From assembly GCF_050876985.1 (NCBI RefSeq), contig NZ_JBPAPP010000001.1: 64,000 nucleotides of DNA. One strand, given 5' to 3'. Positions within the stretch are counted from its first letter, which is position 1. Every line of letters starts with the position of its first letter. The notes beneath the pieces are model-generated. The model made no database searches. It worked only from the letters and a program-made list of their open reading frames with translations, and had not been told where the DNA came from. Made by a program: the position numbers and the translations under genes. This DNA comes from Halopseudomonas sp002296055 (GTDB lineage Bacteria > Pseudomonadota > Gammaproteobacteria > Pseudomonadales > Pseudomonadaceae). Below, piece by piece: positions 7,128 through 15,258 of the stretch.

Positions 7128-7230
7128 AATTTGGGGTCAAATGGACATTAATTACGCAGAAAATTCAAGGGTGTTCGCTTGCTCCCTATTTTTTTGGTCT
7201 TATTTTTTCTTTGGTTGTTGGAGGTTTAAG

Positions 7231-7842
7231 TTGATAGTAACAATGTTGCAGCAAGCGTTTCGTGGGGCTATTTGTGCTTTTTTCGTTGTGACGTTTGCAA
7301 GCGCTGAGGGCCAGTACTCCGTTGATCGAATTCTCGGTGACACCCTGGCGCTCTCTGAGATCAAGTGTCGTGATCGTGGGCAGTTGGAGCGAAATTTTCT
7401 TTCGCAAGGTAAGCCCTTTGAGGCTCGTCAAGCAGCTATTGGTGAAGGAATGATGTGTGAGTGCTTTCCTGAGCAGGTCAGGGCGCTTCGAGCGTCGTTG
7501 CCGGAGCACAGTCTTCAGCAACAAGTGACGCAAGCGCACTTTCAAGAGCAGTATGTGCCACGCATCATGACCAAATGTGCGGCGGAGGGATTTAGGGCAA
7601 CGTATGGCGAGGGCTGCGGTGAGCAGTTTTCCGCATTGCTGGATAACAGCAACGACTACTGCGAGTGCATGCAGCAAGCTGTTTCCCAACTTTCGGACGA
7701 AGACGCGTTGCAGCTCGCAGCCGAGTCGTCTGCATACGCTCCCCGGGCTGCGGAGGCGCAGCGACGTGGTGCCCCTCTACCCGAAAAATCGCCAATGCTT
7801 ACGACATTCGTTGGTTGGGAGGCGTCCTGCCGCAATAACTAG
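7231..7842 (+). CDS. Secreted Cys-rich protein of unknown function
   Basis: The TTG at 7231 is favoured as start because GGAGG (7220-7224) sits 6 bp upstream; ATG 7243 and ATG 7141 are alternatives. The N-terminus then reads as a signal peptide ending FASA before EGQYS. The mature part of about 175 aa has regularly placed cysteines: KCRD, MMCECF, TKCAAEGF, GCGEQF, DYCECM and a final SC. This looks like an internal duplication around two CEC motifs with several disulfides. I do not recognise the family. Base composition is intermediate between cassettes and chromosome, and no attC follows, so cassette membership is doubtful. Confidence 0.6.
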   Translation: MIVTMLQQAFRGAICAFFVVTFASAEGQYSVDRILGDTLALSEIKCRDRGQLERNFLSQGKPFEARQAAIGEGMMCECFPEQVRALRASLPEHSLQQQVTQAHFQEQYVPRIMTKCAAEGFRATYGEGCGEQFSALLDNSNDYCECMQQAVSQLSDEDALQLAAESSAYAPRAAEAQRRGAPLPEKSPMLTTFVGWEASCRNN

Positions 7843-7921
7843 GCAAGGAATATGCAGGAGCCACAAAAGCCTCTGCAGGGCACAGGACTCATCGCGTTGC
7901 ATGAGGCGATCTTGATCATTG

Positions 7922-9136
7922 TCACTCAAGTTCATCCACCGCGACCTGATCCGGAAACCGGCTGATCAGTACTGCCAGCACAAAGCCCACGCTCAGCACT
8001 GCGATGGTGTAACCGAAGGCGGCGACAAAGCCGTCGGTAGTTTCGATCAGCCAGCCGGCGATGGCCGGGCCGAGAAACTGGCCCACGGCAAAGAACAGGG
8101 TGGCAAAGCTGAAGGCGACCGGTATATAGCGCGGGGCGACCTGCTCGGTGGCGCTGGTCTGCACCATGGAGAATACGCCGTTCACTGAAATTCCCATCAG
8201 CAGATAGTGCACAAAGAAGTAGGGCAGGGACTGGTCGATCAGCGGCAGCGCCATGGCGCCGATCACCATCAGTAGCGACAGAGCCAGTGCGTTGCCGCGG
8301 CCGGTATAGTCCGACAGCCAGCCCCACACGGGCGAGGCGCCAATCGATAACAACCCCATAAGTGCCATGTAACGCCCGGCCACCGCAGCGCTGTGGCCGC
8401 TTTCTACCATGTAGCTGACCATGAACACGGTTTGCACGATATAGCCCAGGCCCACCGCGCCGTAGGCGCAGGCGACGATCAGCACGCGCGGGTTGCGGTA
8501 GATGCGCTGTTTTTCCAGGGCTGAGAGTTTGCCGTTGCTGCTTTGTGCTGGTTGCGGCGGGTTGCGGACATACAGAGCGATCAGCGCCGTGACCAGCAGC
8601 GCAACGACGGCGAACAGCCCCCAGCTGATGCGCCAGCCCTGGTTGCCAAACTGGGCTAGCAGGTAGGGCACCAGCATGCCGGTAATCAGTGTGCTAATGC
8701 CTACGCCACTGCTCATGCCGCCAATGGCCAGGCCGCGCCGCTCCGGAAACCAGGAGGCCAGCAGCGACACCATGGGGGCGAACACAAAGGCTGAGCCAAA
8801 GCCCAGCAGCCCCATCCAGAGCACGGCCAGCCAGAAGTTCGAGGCCCAGACCAGCCCGGTGAAGCCAAACAGAACGGTGAGCATGCCGAATAGAATCGAT
8901 GCCTTGGCGCCCCAGCGAGCGGCCGCCAGCCCGCCGGCCAGGACAAAGCAGACATAGCTGAGCGCGGTCACGGTACTGAGCATGCCGGCCTGCTGATAGC
9001 TCAGGCCGAGGTCGGCGCGCATTGAGGGCAGAATCACGCCGTAGGCCAAGCGGCCAAAGCCAATCACGACCAGTGCGCTGAGCATGGCGCACAGCACGGT
9101 GATCAGCATGTTTGGGCGGTCGTGATGTTGCTGCAT
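7922..9136 (-). CDS. MFS transporter, YbfB/YjiJ family
   Basis: 404 aa starting MQQHHDRPNMLITVL at 9136. The in-frame extension to 9247 adds a hydrophobic leader that breaks the 12-helix pattern. About 12 transmembrane segments are visible. Helix 1 has GFGRLAYGVILPSMRADLGLS, the A-motif-like loop follows helix 2, and WGWLSDYTGRGNAL lies between helices 8 and 9. The sequence reads as the YbfB/YjiJ group (PF06779), whose substrates are mostly unknown. It stands alone on the minus strand just right of the cassette island, which it faces. Confidence 0.82.
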   Translation of the reverse strand: MQQHHDRPNMLITVLCAMLSALVVIGFGRLAYGVILPSMRADLGLSYQQAGMLSTVTALSYVCFVLAGGLAAARWGAKASILFGMLTVLFGFTGLVWASNFWLAVLWMGLLGFGSAFVFAPMVSLLASWFPERRGLAIGGMSSGVGISTLITGMLVPYLLAQFGNQGWRISWGLFAVVALLVTALIALYVRNPPQPAQSSNGKLSALEKQRIYRNPRVLIVACAYGAVGLGYIVQTVFMVSYMVESGHSAAVAGRYMALMGLLSIGASPVWGWLSDYTGRGNALALSLLMVIGAMALPLIDQSLPYFFVHYLLMGISVNGVFSMVQTSATEQVAPRYIPVAFSFATLFFAVGQFLGPAIAGWLIETTDGFVAAFGYTIAVLSVGFVLAVLISRFPDQVAVDELE

Positions 9137-9320
9137 GGGGCGTCTCGTTTGGCAGGGGGCGCATACAGTGAACGTCAGGCTGAGCGCGAGCGCCATCAGG
9201 ATAATGCGCGCTGTTGGTGGTGCATTCAGCGCGTTGCAGAGCAACACGCTGGAGCTGTCTGCTTGAGCGCAGGTTAAACTCTGGGCTTTCTCAACAGGCG
9301 TTGCCAGCCAGGAGCGGCTA

Positions 9321-9680
9321 ATGGATTTTCAGACCATCCCGATTGTGCGCATTTTTGATGAACAGAAGGCGCGTGATTTTTACCTCGATTTTCTCGGCAT
9401 GACCCTGGACTGGCAGCACCGCTTTGAGCCGGGTTTGCCGATTTACATGCAGGTATCCAAGGGCAGTCTGGTACTGCATCTGAGCGAGCATTCTGGCGAC
9501 TGCACGCCGGGCAGCAAGCTGTTTGTGAATGTGAGTGATGCGCGCGCTCTGCTGGCCGAGTTGCAAGGCCGTGAGTATGCCTACTGCCGCCCCAGCCTGG
9601 AGGTGGCCGCCTGGGGCGACGAGGGCTTTGGTGTAGTTGATCCGTTTAGCAATCGTATCTGGTTTAACCAGATGGGCTGA
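9321..9680 (+). CDS. Glyoxalase/bleomycin-resistance superfamily protein
   Basis: 119 aa, preceded by AGGAG at 7 bp. The fold is a single VOC module: IVRIFDEQKARDFYLDFLGM at the N-terminus, then LHLSEHSGD, and the C-terminal FGVVDPFSNRIWFNQ. It fits the small glyoxalase-superfamily group related to bleomycin-binding proteins (PF19581). Such proteins are often cytosolic and sometimes annotated as bleomycin resistance, but the true ligand is not predictable. It diverges from the MFS gene. Confidence 0.8.
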   Translation: MDFQTIPIVRIFDEQKARDFYLDFLGMTLDWQHRFEPGLPIYMQVSKGSLVLHLSEHSGDCTPGSKLFVNVSDARALLAELQGREYAYCRPSLEVAAWGDEGFGVVDPFSNRIWFNQMG

Positions 9681-9814
9681 GCGTTGCGGTGCGGCATTCT
9701 TGGTCTGCTGAATACCCCTGCATAGCCGATTGCTGACCGTCGCCAAGCTGGGTGGGGGCTGTGCTAACGTCGGCGCTCAGCAATAGTCGGCGCACAGTAA
9801 TGAGGAGAGCGGTG

Positions 9815-10492
9815 GTGAATTACGACGAGGTGGTGTTGGGGCGGCGCAGTATTCGTGCATTCAAACCTGAGCCGGTACCGCGCAGCGTGCTGGAAGAGGT
9901 GATTGGTTTGGCGACGCGCGCGCCATCGTCGATGAACTCTCAGCCCTGGCACCTGCATGTGCTGACAGGTGAGCCGCTAGACCGCATTCGCGCCGAGAAT
10001 ACCGAGCGCATGGTGACCGGGGTAAAACCCTCCAAGGAAACCCGTGACTCCGGCAGCTACGAAGGCTTGCATCGCCAACGCCAGGTAGAGATCGCCGTGC
10101 AGTTGTTTGAGGCCATGGGTATTGCCCGGGACGACAAGGAGAAGCGACAGGACTGGGTATTGCGTGGCTTTCGTCAATTTGATGCGCCGGTTTCTATCGT
10201 GGTGACCTACGACCGCGATCTGCGTGAGGGCGATATCGCTCAGTTTGACTGCGGCGCGCTGGTTAATGGTCTGGTCAATGCGGCCTGGTCACGCGGTTTG
10301 GGCTGTGTGGTCAACAGCCAGGGCATCATGCATTCACCAGTGGTGCGCGAGCATGCGGGCATTCCGGATGATCAGGTGATCATTATCTGTGTGGCGATGG
10401 GCTATCCCGATGACAGCTTCCCGGCCAATGCGGTGGTATCGCGGCGCCGTGAAGTGACCGATGTGGCCAACTTCGTAGGCTTTACCGACTAG
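9815..10492 (+). CDS. Nitroreductase family oxidoreductase
   Basis: FMN-dependent NAD(P)H oxidoreductase of the nitroreductase fold, 225 aa. GTG 9815 is preferred over the upstream ATG 9800 because AGGAG (9803-9807) lies 7 bp before it. Typical elements are GRRSIRAFKPEPVPRSVLEE (FMN phosphate Arg), PSSMNSQPWHLHVL near residue 38, and the C-terminal GLGCVVNSQGI and VAMGYPDDSFPANA with a final SRRREV. It may reduce nitroaromatics or quinones, or act in detoxification; specificity is unknown. The next small membrane gene follows at 72 bp. Confidence 0.85.
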   Translation: MNYDEVVLGRRSIRAFKPEPVPRSVLEEVIGLATRAPSSMNSQPWHLHVLTGEPLDRIRAENTERMVTGVKPSKETRDSGSYEGLHRQRQVEIAVQLFEAMGIARDDKEKRQDWVLRGFRQFDAPVSIVVTYDRDLREGDIAQFDCGALVNGLVNAAWSRGLGCVVNSQGIMHSPVVREHAGIPDDQVIIICVAMGYPDDSFPANAVVSRRREVTDVANFVGFTD

Positions 10493-10563
10493 CGCCCTGC
10501 TTGCGCTGCCGGGCTGGTTCAGGCAGGGTGGCGTCTTTCGCACAGGCAGGGAGCAGGGGCGGC

Positions 10564-10773
10564 ATGAACATCAATATCGCGCTGTTGGGGCAGGTACTGG
10601 CCGGCTGGATTGTGCTGGCAACGGGGCTGTCAGTTTACCTCAGCGTACGCAAGACGCAGACGCCGGTACTGGGCTCGATTCTGGGCTTTGTGCTGGCGTT
10701 TATCCCGCCGTTCTCGCTGCTCTATCTGATGGTGCTGGTACTCAAGCGCGATGTCAAAACGGCGAGTGACTGA
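10564..10773 (+). CDS. Small two-helix membrane protein, hypothetical
   Basis: 69 aa from ATG 10564 (MNINIALLGQVLAGW), with GGGAGCAGGGG upstream. Two transmembrane helices are clear (about 7-27 and 37-60), separated by the basic SVRKTQT loop and ending in a short charged tail VLKRDVKTASD. There is no known family. It lies downstream of the nitroreductase on the same strand and converges on the Smr gene. Confidence 0.65.
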   Translation: MNINIALLGQVLAGWIVLATGLSVYLSVRKTQTPVLGSILGFVLAFIPPFSLLYLMVLVLKRDVKTASD

Positions 10774-10779
10774 TAGCGC

Positions 10780-11349
10780 TCAGTCGTCGCGCCCCTCCAG
10801 CATGGTCCGCCGCAACAACACATACACCGAGCCGGTGCCGCCGTGGCGTGCGACGCACGAGGTAAAGGCCAGCACCTTGTCGTGCTGGCGTAGCCAGGTG
10901 TTAACGTGACTCTTCATCAGCGGCTTGCGGCCATCTAATCGACGGGCCTTGCCGTGGGTGACTCGCACACAGCGAATCTCTTGCTTCACCGCTTCGGCCA
11001 GAAAGTCCCAGAGTAGCTCGCGCGCACGCTCGATGCTCATGCCATGCAGATCAATCGAGCCATCAAACGGGATTTGCGCGAGCTTGAGCTTGCGCAGCTG
11101 GCCATCCTGCACGCCGTTCGCTGCCCAGGCCAGCTCCTGCTCAGGGTCGACATCAATGACAAACTGATCAGACAGGCCATCCACCACAATGGCGTTGTCT
11201 TTGAGGGTGGCGCGTTGGCGACTGGCAGTGATGTTGGCGCGGTCGCGGGGCGCTTTGCCGACCTCAGCGCGGTCGTGCTTTAGGCGCTTGGCGCCCTGCA
11301 CGGCCTGGCGGAAAAGGTCGAGATCGTCGTCGGAGGAATCCTGTGTCAT
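10780..11349 (-). CDS. Smr-domain protein (SmrA-like)
   Basis: 189 aa starting MTQDSSDDDLDLFRQA. The family begins at this acidic segment, so I use 11349, although ATG 11361 is possible. The N-terminal third is charged and disordered-looking. The C-terminal Smr domain carries DLHGMSIERAR (the conserved HG with a preceding Asp), VTHGKARRLDG (the HGKG-like loop) and ARHGGTGSVYVLLRR. Smr domains are endonucleases acting on nucleic acid; stand-alone SmrA/B types have been linked to RNA cleavage on ribosomes. It sits divergently next to prmB, as in Pseudomonas. Confidence 0.85.
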   Translation of the reverse strand: MTQDSSDDDLDLFRQAVQGAKRLKHDRAEVGKAPRDRANITASRQRATLKDNAIVVDGLSDQFVIDVDPEQELAWAANGVQDGQLRKLKLAQIPFDGSIDLHGMSIERARELLWDFLAEAVKQEIRCVRVTHGKARRLDGRKPLMKSHVNTWLRQHDKVLAFTSCVARHGGTGSVYVLLRRTMLEGRDD

Positions 11350-11491
11350 GCTGCTGGCCATCGTGCAAAACCGCAGTGTAACAGCAGCCGCTTGCGAATG
11401 AGCCAGCTGCGTTGCCTCGGATGTTGCCAGCCTGCTGGTAGCCAGCGCGCGCCGAGGTAGAATGGCCGCCTGTACTGAACAAGGATTATCC

Positions 11492-12397
11492 ATGAGCGAA
11501 CACTCTGCACTGCACAGCATTCAGGATCTCGTCCGCTGGGGCGTCAGCCGCTTCCACCAGGCTGAGCTGTTTTTTGGGCACGGCACCGATAATGCCTGGG
11601 ATGAGGCGCGGCTGCTGGTGCTGCACGCGCTGTATCTGCCCTGGGAAACGCCGCAGGAATACCTGCAGTGTCGAGTAACCGAGCAAGAGCGCGAGGCCGT
11701 GGTTGCGCTGTTGGAAGAGCGTATCCGCCTGCGCATGCCAGCGGCTTATCTCACCGGTCATGCGCGCTTTGCCGGGCTGGATTTTGTGGTAGACGACCGT
11801 GTGCTGGTGCCGCGCTCGCCCATCGCCGAACTGATCGAAGGGCGCTTTGAGCCATGGCTGGAGCGCGAACCCGCGCGCATTCTGGACCTGTGCACCGGCA
11901 GCGGCTGCATTGGCATTGCCTGTGCTTACGCCTTCCCGGAGGCCGAGGTGGTGCTGGCTGACCTGTCGGCCGACGCGCTGGCAGTGGCCGAGCAAAATAT
12001 CGACATGCACGCGCTGGCCGAGCGGGTAGAGGCACGCTGGTCTGACGGTTTTGATGGGTTGGCCGGCGAGCGGTTTGATCTGATCGTCAGCAACCCGCCC
12101 TATGTCGATGCCGAAGATATGGACACGCTACCGGATGAATACCGTCACGAGCCGGAGATGGGCCTGGCGGCGGGGGAGGACGGCCTGGACCTGGTGCGTC
12201 GCATGCTGGCTGAGGCGGCGGACTACCTGAGTGAAGATGGCGTGCTGGTGATTGAGGTAGGTAACAGCATGGTGCACGTGATGGCCGAGTGGCCTGAGGT
12301 GGACTTTGAGTGGGTCAAGTTCCGTCATGGCGGGCATGGGGTATTTGTCCTCAGCGCCGAGCAGTGCCGCCACTTCCAGGGGCTGTTTGCCGCTTAG
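11492..12397 (+). CDS. prmB: Ribosomal protein L3 N5-glutamine methyltransferase PrmB
   Basis: Methylates a glutamine of ribosomal protein L3 using SAM. 301 aa, starting MSEHSALHSIQDL at ATG 11492; the frame from 11462 is longer without support. A helical N-terminal domain is followed by the methyltransferase with LDLCTGSGCIGIA (motif I, near residue 130) and the catalytic SNPPYVDAEDM (NPPY, near residue 200). The paralogue PrmC/HemK is excluded mainly by the L3-type N-terminal region and the neighbourhood with smr and aroC. The stop overlaps the opposing gene by 4 bp. Confidence 0.93.
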   Translation: MSEHSALHSIQDLVRWGVSRFHQAELFFGHGTDNAWDEARLLVLHALYLPWETPQEYLQCRVTEQEREAVVALLEERIRLRMPAAYLTGHARFAGLDFVVDDRVLVPRSPIAELIEGRFEPWLEREPARILDLCTGSGCIGIACAYAFPEAEVVLADLSADALAVAEQNIDMHALAERVEARWSDGFDGLAGERFDLIVSNPPYVDAEDMDTLPDEYRHEPEMGLAAGEDGLDLVRRMLAEAADYLSEDGVLVIEVGNSMVHVMAEWPEVDFEWVKFRHGGHGVFVLSAEQCRHFQGLFAA

Positions 12398-13173
12398 CGC
12401 AGCACCACCCACAACAACATGAGCGCCTGGAAGATCGAAAACACGATCAGACAACCGATGGCGAAACGGTTGCCGAGGTCAGCGCGCTTGTAACTGGCGA
12501 TGGCCGACTCCAACTGATTGATCTGGGCACTCTGTTTCTGGTTGAGCCCCTCGTGCTCGCGCAGTTGCGCCAGCAGGTTGTTGACCTGCAGCGGCTGGAT
12601 GCGCTCGGTGTTCCAGCTGCCAATCAGGTCATTGACCCGGTTGGCCTGGGCCAGGGCAGTGCCGGCTTCGGCGTCCAGCGGGGTGATGATAAATCCCGCG
12701 TGGCTGAGAATGGCATCGCGCGCTTTGCGGGCGTCTTCAGTGGCAGCGTCGGTGGCACGCAAGGTGATAGGCGTAACAGCGTAGTCACCGCAGTAGCGCT
12801 GGCACCAGTGAATCAGCTGCGCCAGCATGAAGGTGCCGAGCCCGCGCTGGCCCGGCTGGATTTGCACGTTGTCGACGGGGCCGAAGCGCACCCGCTTGCG
12901 TTTGTGGTCCACCAGCACTTCCATGCGATTGCCGGCATCGGGCAGCGGCTCACCCTCAAATCGTACCTGTAGGCGCAGCAGCTCCAGCACGCCAGCCTGC
13001 TCCTGGGTGACCGCGATCTGGGCGAGCTTTTCCGGGTGTACCAGCATGCGCGCCTTGAACACGGGCTTGAGCTGTACCCAGTAGGAATCCGACGGCTTGG
13101 CGCGGGCGAACGGATCCCTCGGGGCGCTTTGCTCCGGGGTGTTGCTGTCGGCCAATACGTCAGTTGAGGTCAT
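12394..13173 (-). CDS. Tail-anchored hypothetical protein with GNAT-like region
   Basis: 259 aa. Residues 30-165 contain alternating strands and helices, with QPGQRGLGTFMLAQLIHWCQ resembling a GNAT acceptor-loop/helix region; I see no proven CoA-binding motif. Residues 170-225 form a Gln/Leu-rich probable coiled coil (LAQLREHEGLNQKQSAQINQ). Residues 235-257 are one C-terminal membrane helix (FAIGCLIVFSIFQALMLLWV). It lies between prmB and the TauE/SafE gene, where Pseudomonas carries hypothetical genes. Function is unknown. Confidence 0.7.
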   Translation of the reverse strand: MTSTDVLADSNTPEQSAPRDPFARAKPSDSYWVQLKPVFKARMLVHPEKLAQIAVTQEQAGVLELLRLQVRFEGEPLPDAGNRMEVLVDHKRKRVRFGPVDNVQIQPGQRGLGTFMLAQLIHWCQRYCGDYAVTPITLRATDAATEDARKARDAILSHAGFIITPLDAEAGTALAQANRVNDLIGSWNTERIQPLQVNNLLAQLREHEGLNQKQSAQINQLESAIASYKRADLGNRFAIGCLIVFSIFQALMLLWVVLR

Positions 13174-13267
13174 GCGGTCATCCTGGGACTACGCGGCTAC
13201 GGGACTCCAGGTGCTTATGCACCTCTCCAGCCTGTATCGGCCGGGTGACGGTTATCTGTAATGAATG

Positions 13268-14038
13268 TCACCAACCGCTGCTCAGAGCCTCCCATATCAG
13301 GCGGGCGGCCAGCAGGCTGAGTGTCAGGTTGAACAGTCGTCCAAAATGCCGATCACTCATGCGCTTGAGCAGGTGCAGGCCCAGCCAGGTGCCGAGCGCG
13401 CCGGCGGCGATCATGGCAGCCATCAAGGCGAGCCAATCATGGAAGATAAACCCTGCGGCGCTAAACGCAAAGGCTTTGGGCAGGTGCTGCAGGCTCATGG
13501 CGGCGGCAAAGGTGGCGACTGTCTGCAACCGCTGGTGTTCTTGCTGCTGCTTGATGAAAGCGGCGACCAACGGACCGGTGGCGCCGACAAATAAGCTCAG
13601 AAAGCTGGTAATCACTGAGGCGAGCAGGGTGCCTATCGGGCCGGTGGCGACCTTGGGGATGGCCGGGCCCCAGCACAGCAGCAGGATAAACAGCGCAATA
13701 CTTAGCTGCACCACCGCCAGCGGCAGGCGCACCAGCAGTAGACTGGCTGCCAGTGCGCCGAGCACCACGCCCGGCGCAAACCAGGCGATTACCCGCAGGT
13801 TGATGTGGCGCCAGGTCATCAGCGCGCGGTTGGCGTTGGATCCCAGTTGCACCATGCCGTGCACGGGGATAATCGCGGAGGCCGGCATGACCAGCGCCAT
13901 GATCGCCAGCAGCATGACACCGCCGCCAGCGCCCATCGCGGCGGTCACGGCAGAGGTGAGAGCGGCGGCCAGGATCAGTATCAGCGCCCAGTGCGGAGCC
14001 AGATTGTCGGGTAGTAATAGCGGCAGCAGCTCGCTCAT
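13268..14038 (-). CDS. TauE/SafE-family membrane permease
   Basis: 256 aa with about eight hydrophobic segments and the family features: an N-terminal glycine-rich loop AAMGAGGGVMLL and the repeat-like second half GATGPLVAAFIKQ. The family (PF01925) includes sulfite, sulfoacetate and other organic-anion exporters; substrates are rarely known. Located in the inner membrane. It is divergent from aroC with about 115 bp between the starts. No sulfur-metabolism gene is nearby to suggest a substrate. Confidence 0.82.
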   Translation of the reverse strand: MSELLPLLLPDNLAPHWALILILAAALTSAVTAAMGAGGGVMLLAIMALVMPASAIIPVHGMVQLGSNANRALMTWRHINLRVIAWFAPGVVLGALAASLLLVRLPLAVVQLSIALFILLLCWGPAIPKVATGPIGTLLASVITSFLSLFVGATGPLVAAFIKQQQEHQRLQTVATFAAAMSLQHLPKAFAFSAAGFIFHDWLALMAAMIAAGALGTWLGLHLLKRMSDRHFGRLFNLTLSLLAARLIWEALSSGW

Positions 14039-14090
14039 GGTGGCTCCGGCGTTAAAGAGGAGGGCGTAGCCTACCCGCCGGGCCGCAGAC

Positions 14091-14119
14091 TGTCACCGTT
14101 AACGGCCAGCGGGTATACT
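14091..14119 (+). promoter_or_regulatory. Putative sigma70 promoter of aroC
   Basis: TATACT at 14114-14119 is a good -10. TGTCAC at 14091-14096 is a weak -35 with 17-bp spacing. The predicted start of transcription lies about 25-30 bp before the aroC ATG. Based on consensus only. Confidence 0.4.
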
Positions 14120-14153
14120 GCCGCACTGCCCATGTTTAGCTCAGGTTCTTGGT

Positions 14154-15245
14154 ATGTCTGGAAACACGCTCGGTACCCTCTTCACTGTTACCACGGCTGG
14201 CGAAAGTCACGGCCCGGCGCTGGTCGCCATTGTTGATGGCTGCCCGCCCGGTCTGCCGCTGTCGAGCGAAGACCTGCAGCGTGATCTGGACCGGCGCAAG
14301 CCTGGCACCAGCCGCCACACCACCCAGCGTCAGGAGGCCGATGAGGTCGAGATTCTGTCCGGGGTGTTTGAAGGGGTGACCACCGGCTGCCCAATTGGCT
14401 TGCTGATTCGCAATACCGATCAAAAGTCCAAGGACTACTCGGCGATCAAGGATCTGTTCCGCCCGGCCCATGCCGACTACACCTACCACCACAAGTACGG
14501 CGTGCGCGACTACCGTGGCGGCGGCCGCTCCTCCGCGCGGGAAACCGCCATGCGCGTTGCTGCCGGCGCGATTGCCAAGAAATACCTGGCCACCCAGGGC
14601 ATCCAGGTGCGTGGTTACATGAGCCAGCTGGGGCCGATCGAGATTCCGTTCAAAAGCTGGGACGGCGTGAACGATAATGCGTTCTTCAGCGCCGATCCGG
14701 ACAAGATCGCTGAACTGGAAGCCTACATGGACCAGCTGCGCCGTGATCAGGACTCGGTGGGTGCCAAGATTACCGTGGTTGCCGAGGGTGTGCCGCCGGG
14801 GCTGGGCGAGCCAATCTTCGACCGTCTGGATGCCGAGCTGGCCTATGCGCTGATGAGCATCAACGCCGTCAAGGGCGTTGAGATTGGCGCCGGCTTTGCC
14901 TCTGTCGCCCAGCGCGGTACTGAGCACCGTGACGAGCTGACGCCGCAAGGCTTTGTCAGCAATCAGGCCGGTGGTGTACTCGGCGGTATCTCGTCCGGCC
15001 AGCCGATTGTCGCCAGCCTGGCGCTCAAGCCTACGTCCAGCATCACCACCCCCGGTCGCTCCATCGACGTGAATGGCGAGCCGGTGGACGTTATCACCAA
15101 GGGCCGTCACGACCCTTGTGTAGGCATTCGTGCAACACCAATTGCCGAGGCGATGATGGCGCTGGTGCTGCTGGATCACCTGCTGCGTCACCGCGCACAG
15201 AACGCCGACGTCAAGGTCAGCACCCCGGTACTGGGGCAGCTGTAA
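14154..15245 (+). CDS. aroC: Chorismate synthase
   Basis: Converts 5-enolpyruvylshikimate 3-phosphate to chorismate with reduced FMN, the last shikimate-pathway step feeding the trp genes further along. 363 aa, the standard length. Signatures are TTAGESHGPALVAIVDGCPP at the N-terminus (first family signature, with the catalytic His), YRGGGRSSARETAMRVAAGA in the middle (basic phosphate-binding loop) and KGRHDPCVGIRATPIAEAM near the C-terminus. A GCATGAGC-type start for the next MFS gene follows 13 bp after the stop. Confidence 0.97.
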   Translation: MSGNTLGTLFTVTTAGESHGPALVAIVDGCPPGLPLSSEDLQRDLDRRKPGTSRHTTQRQEADEVEILSGVFEGVTTGCPIGLLIRNTDQKSKDYSAIKDLFRPAHADYTYHHKYGVRDYRGGGRSSARETAMRVAAGAIAKKYLATQGIQVRGYMSQLGPIEIPFKSWDGVNDNAFFSADPDKIAELEAYMDQLRRDQDSVGAKITVVAEGVPPGLGEPIFDRLDAELAYALMSINAVKGVEIGAGFASVAQRGTEHRDELTPQGFVSNQAGGVLGGISSGQPIVASLALKPTSSITTPGRSIDVNGEPVDVITKGRHDPCVGIRATPIAEAMMALVLLDHLLRHRAQNADVKVSTPVLGQL

Positions 15246-15258
15246 GCCGGCCGCCGGC

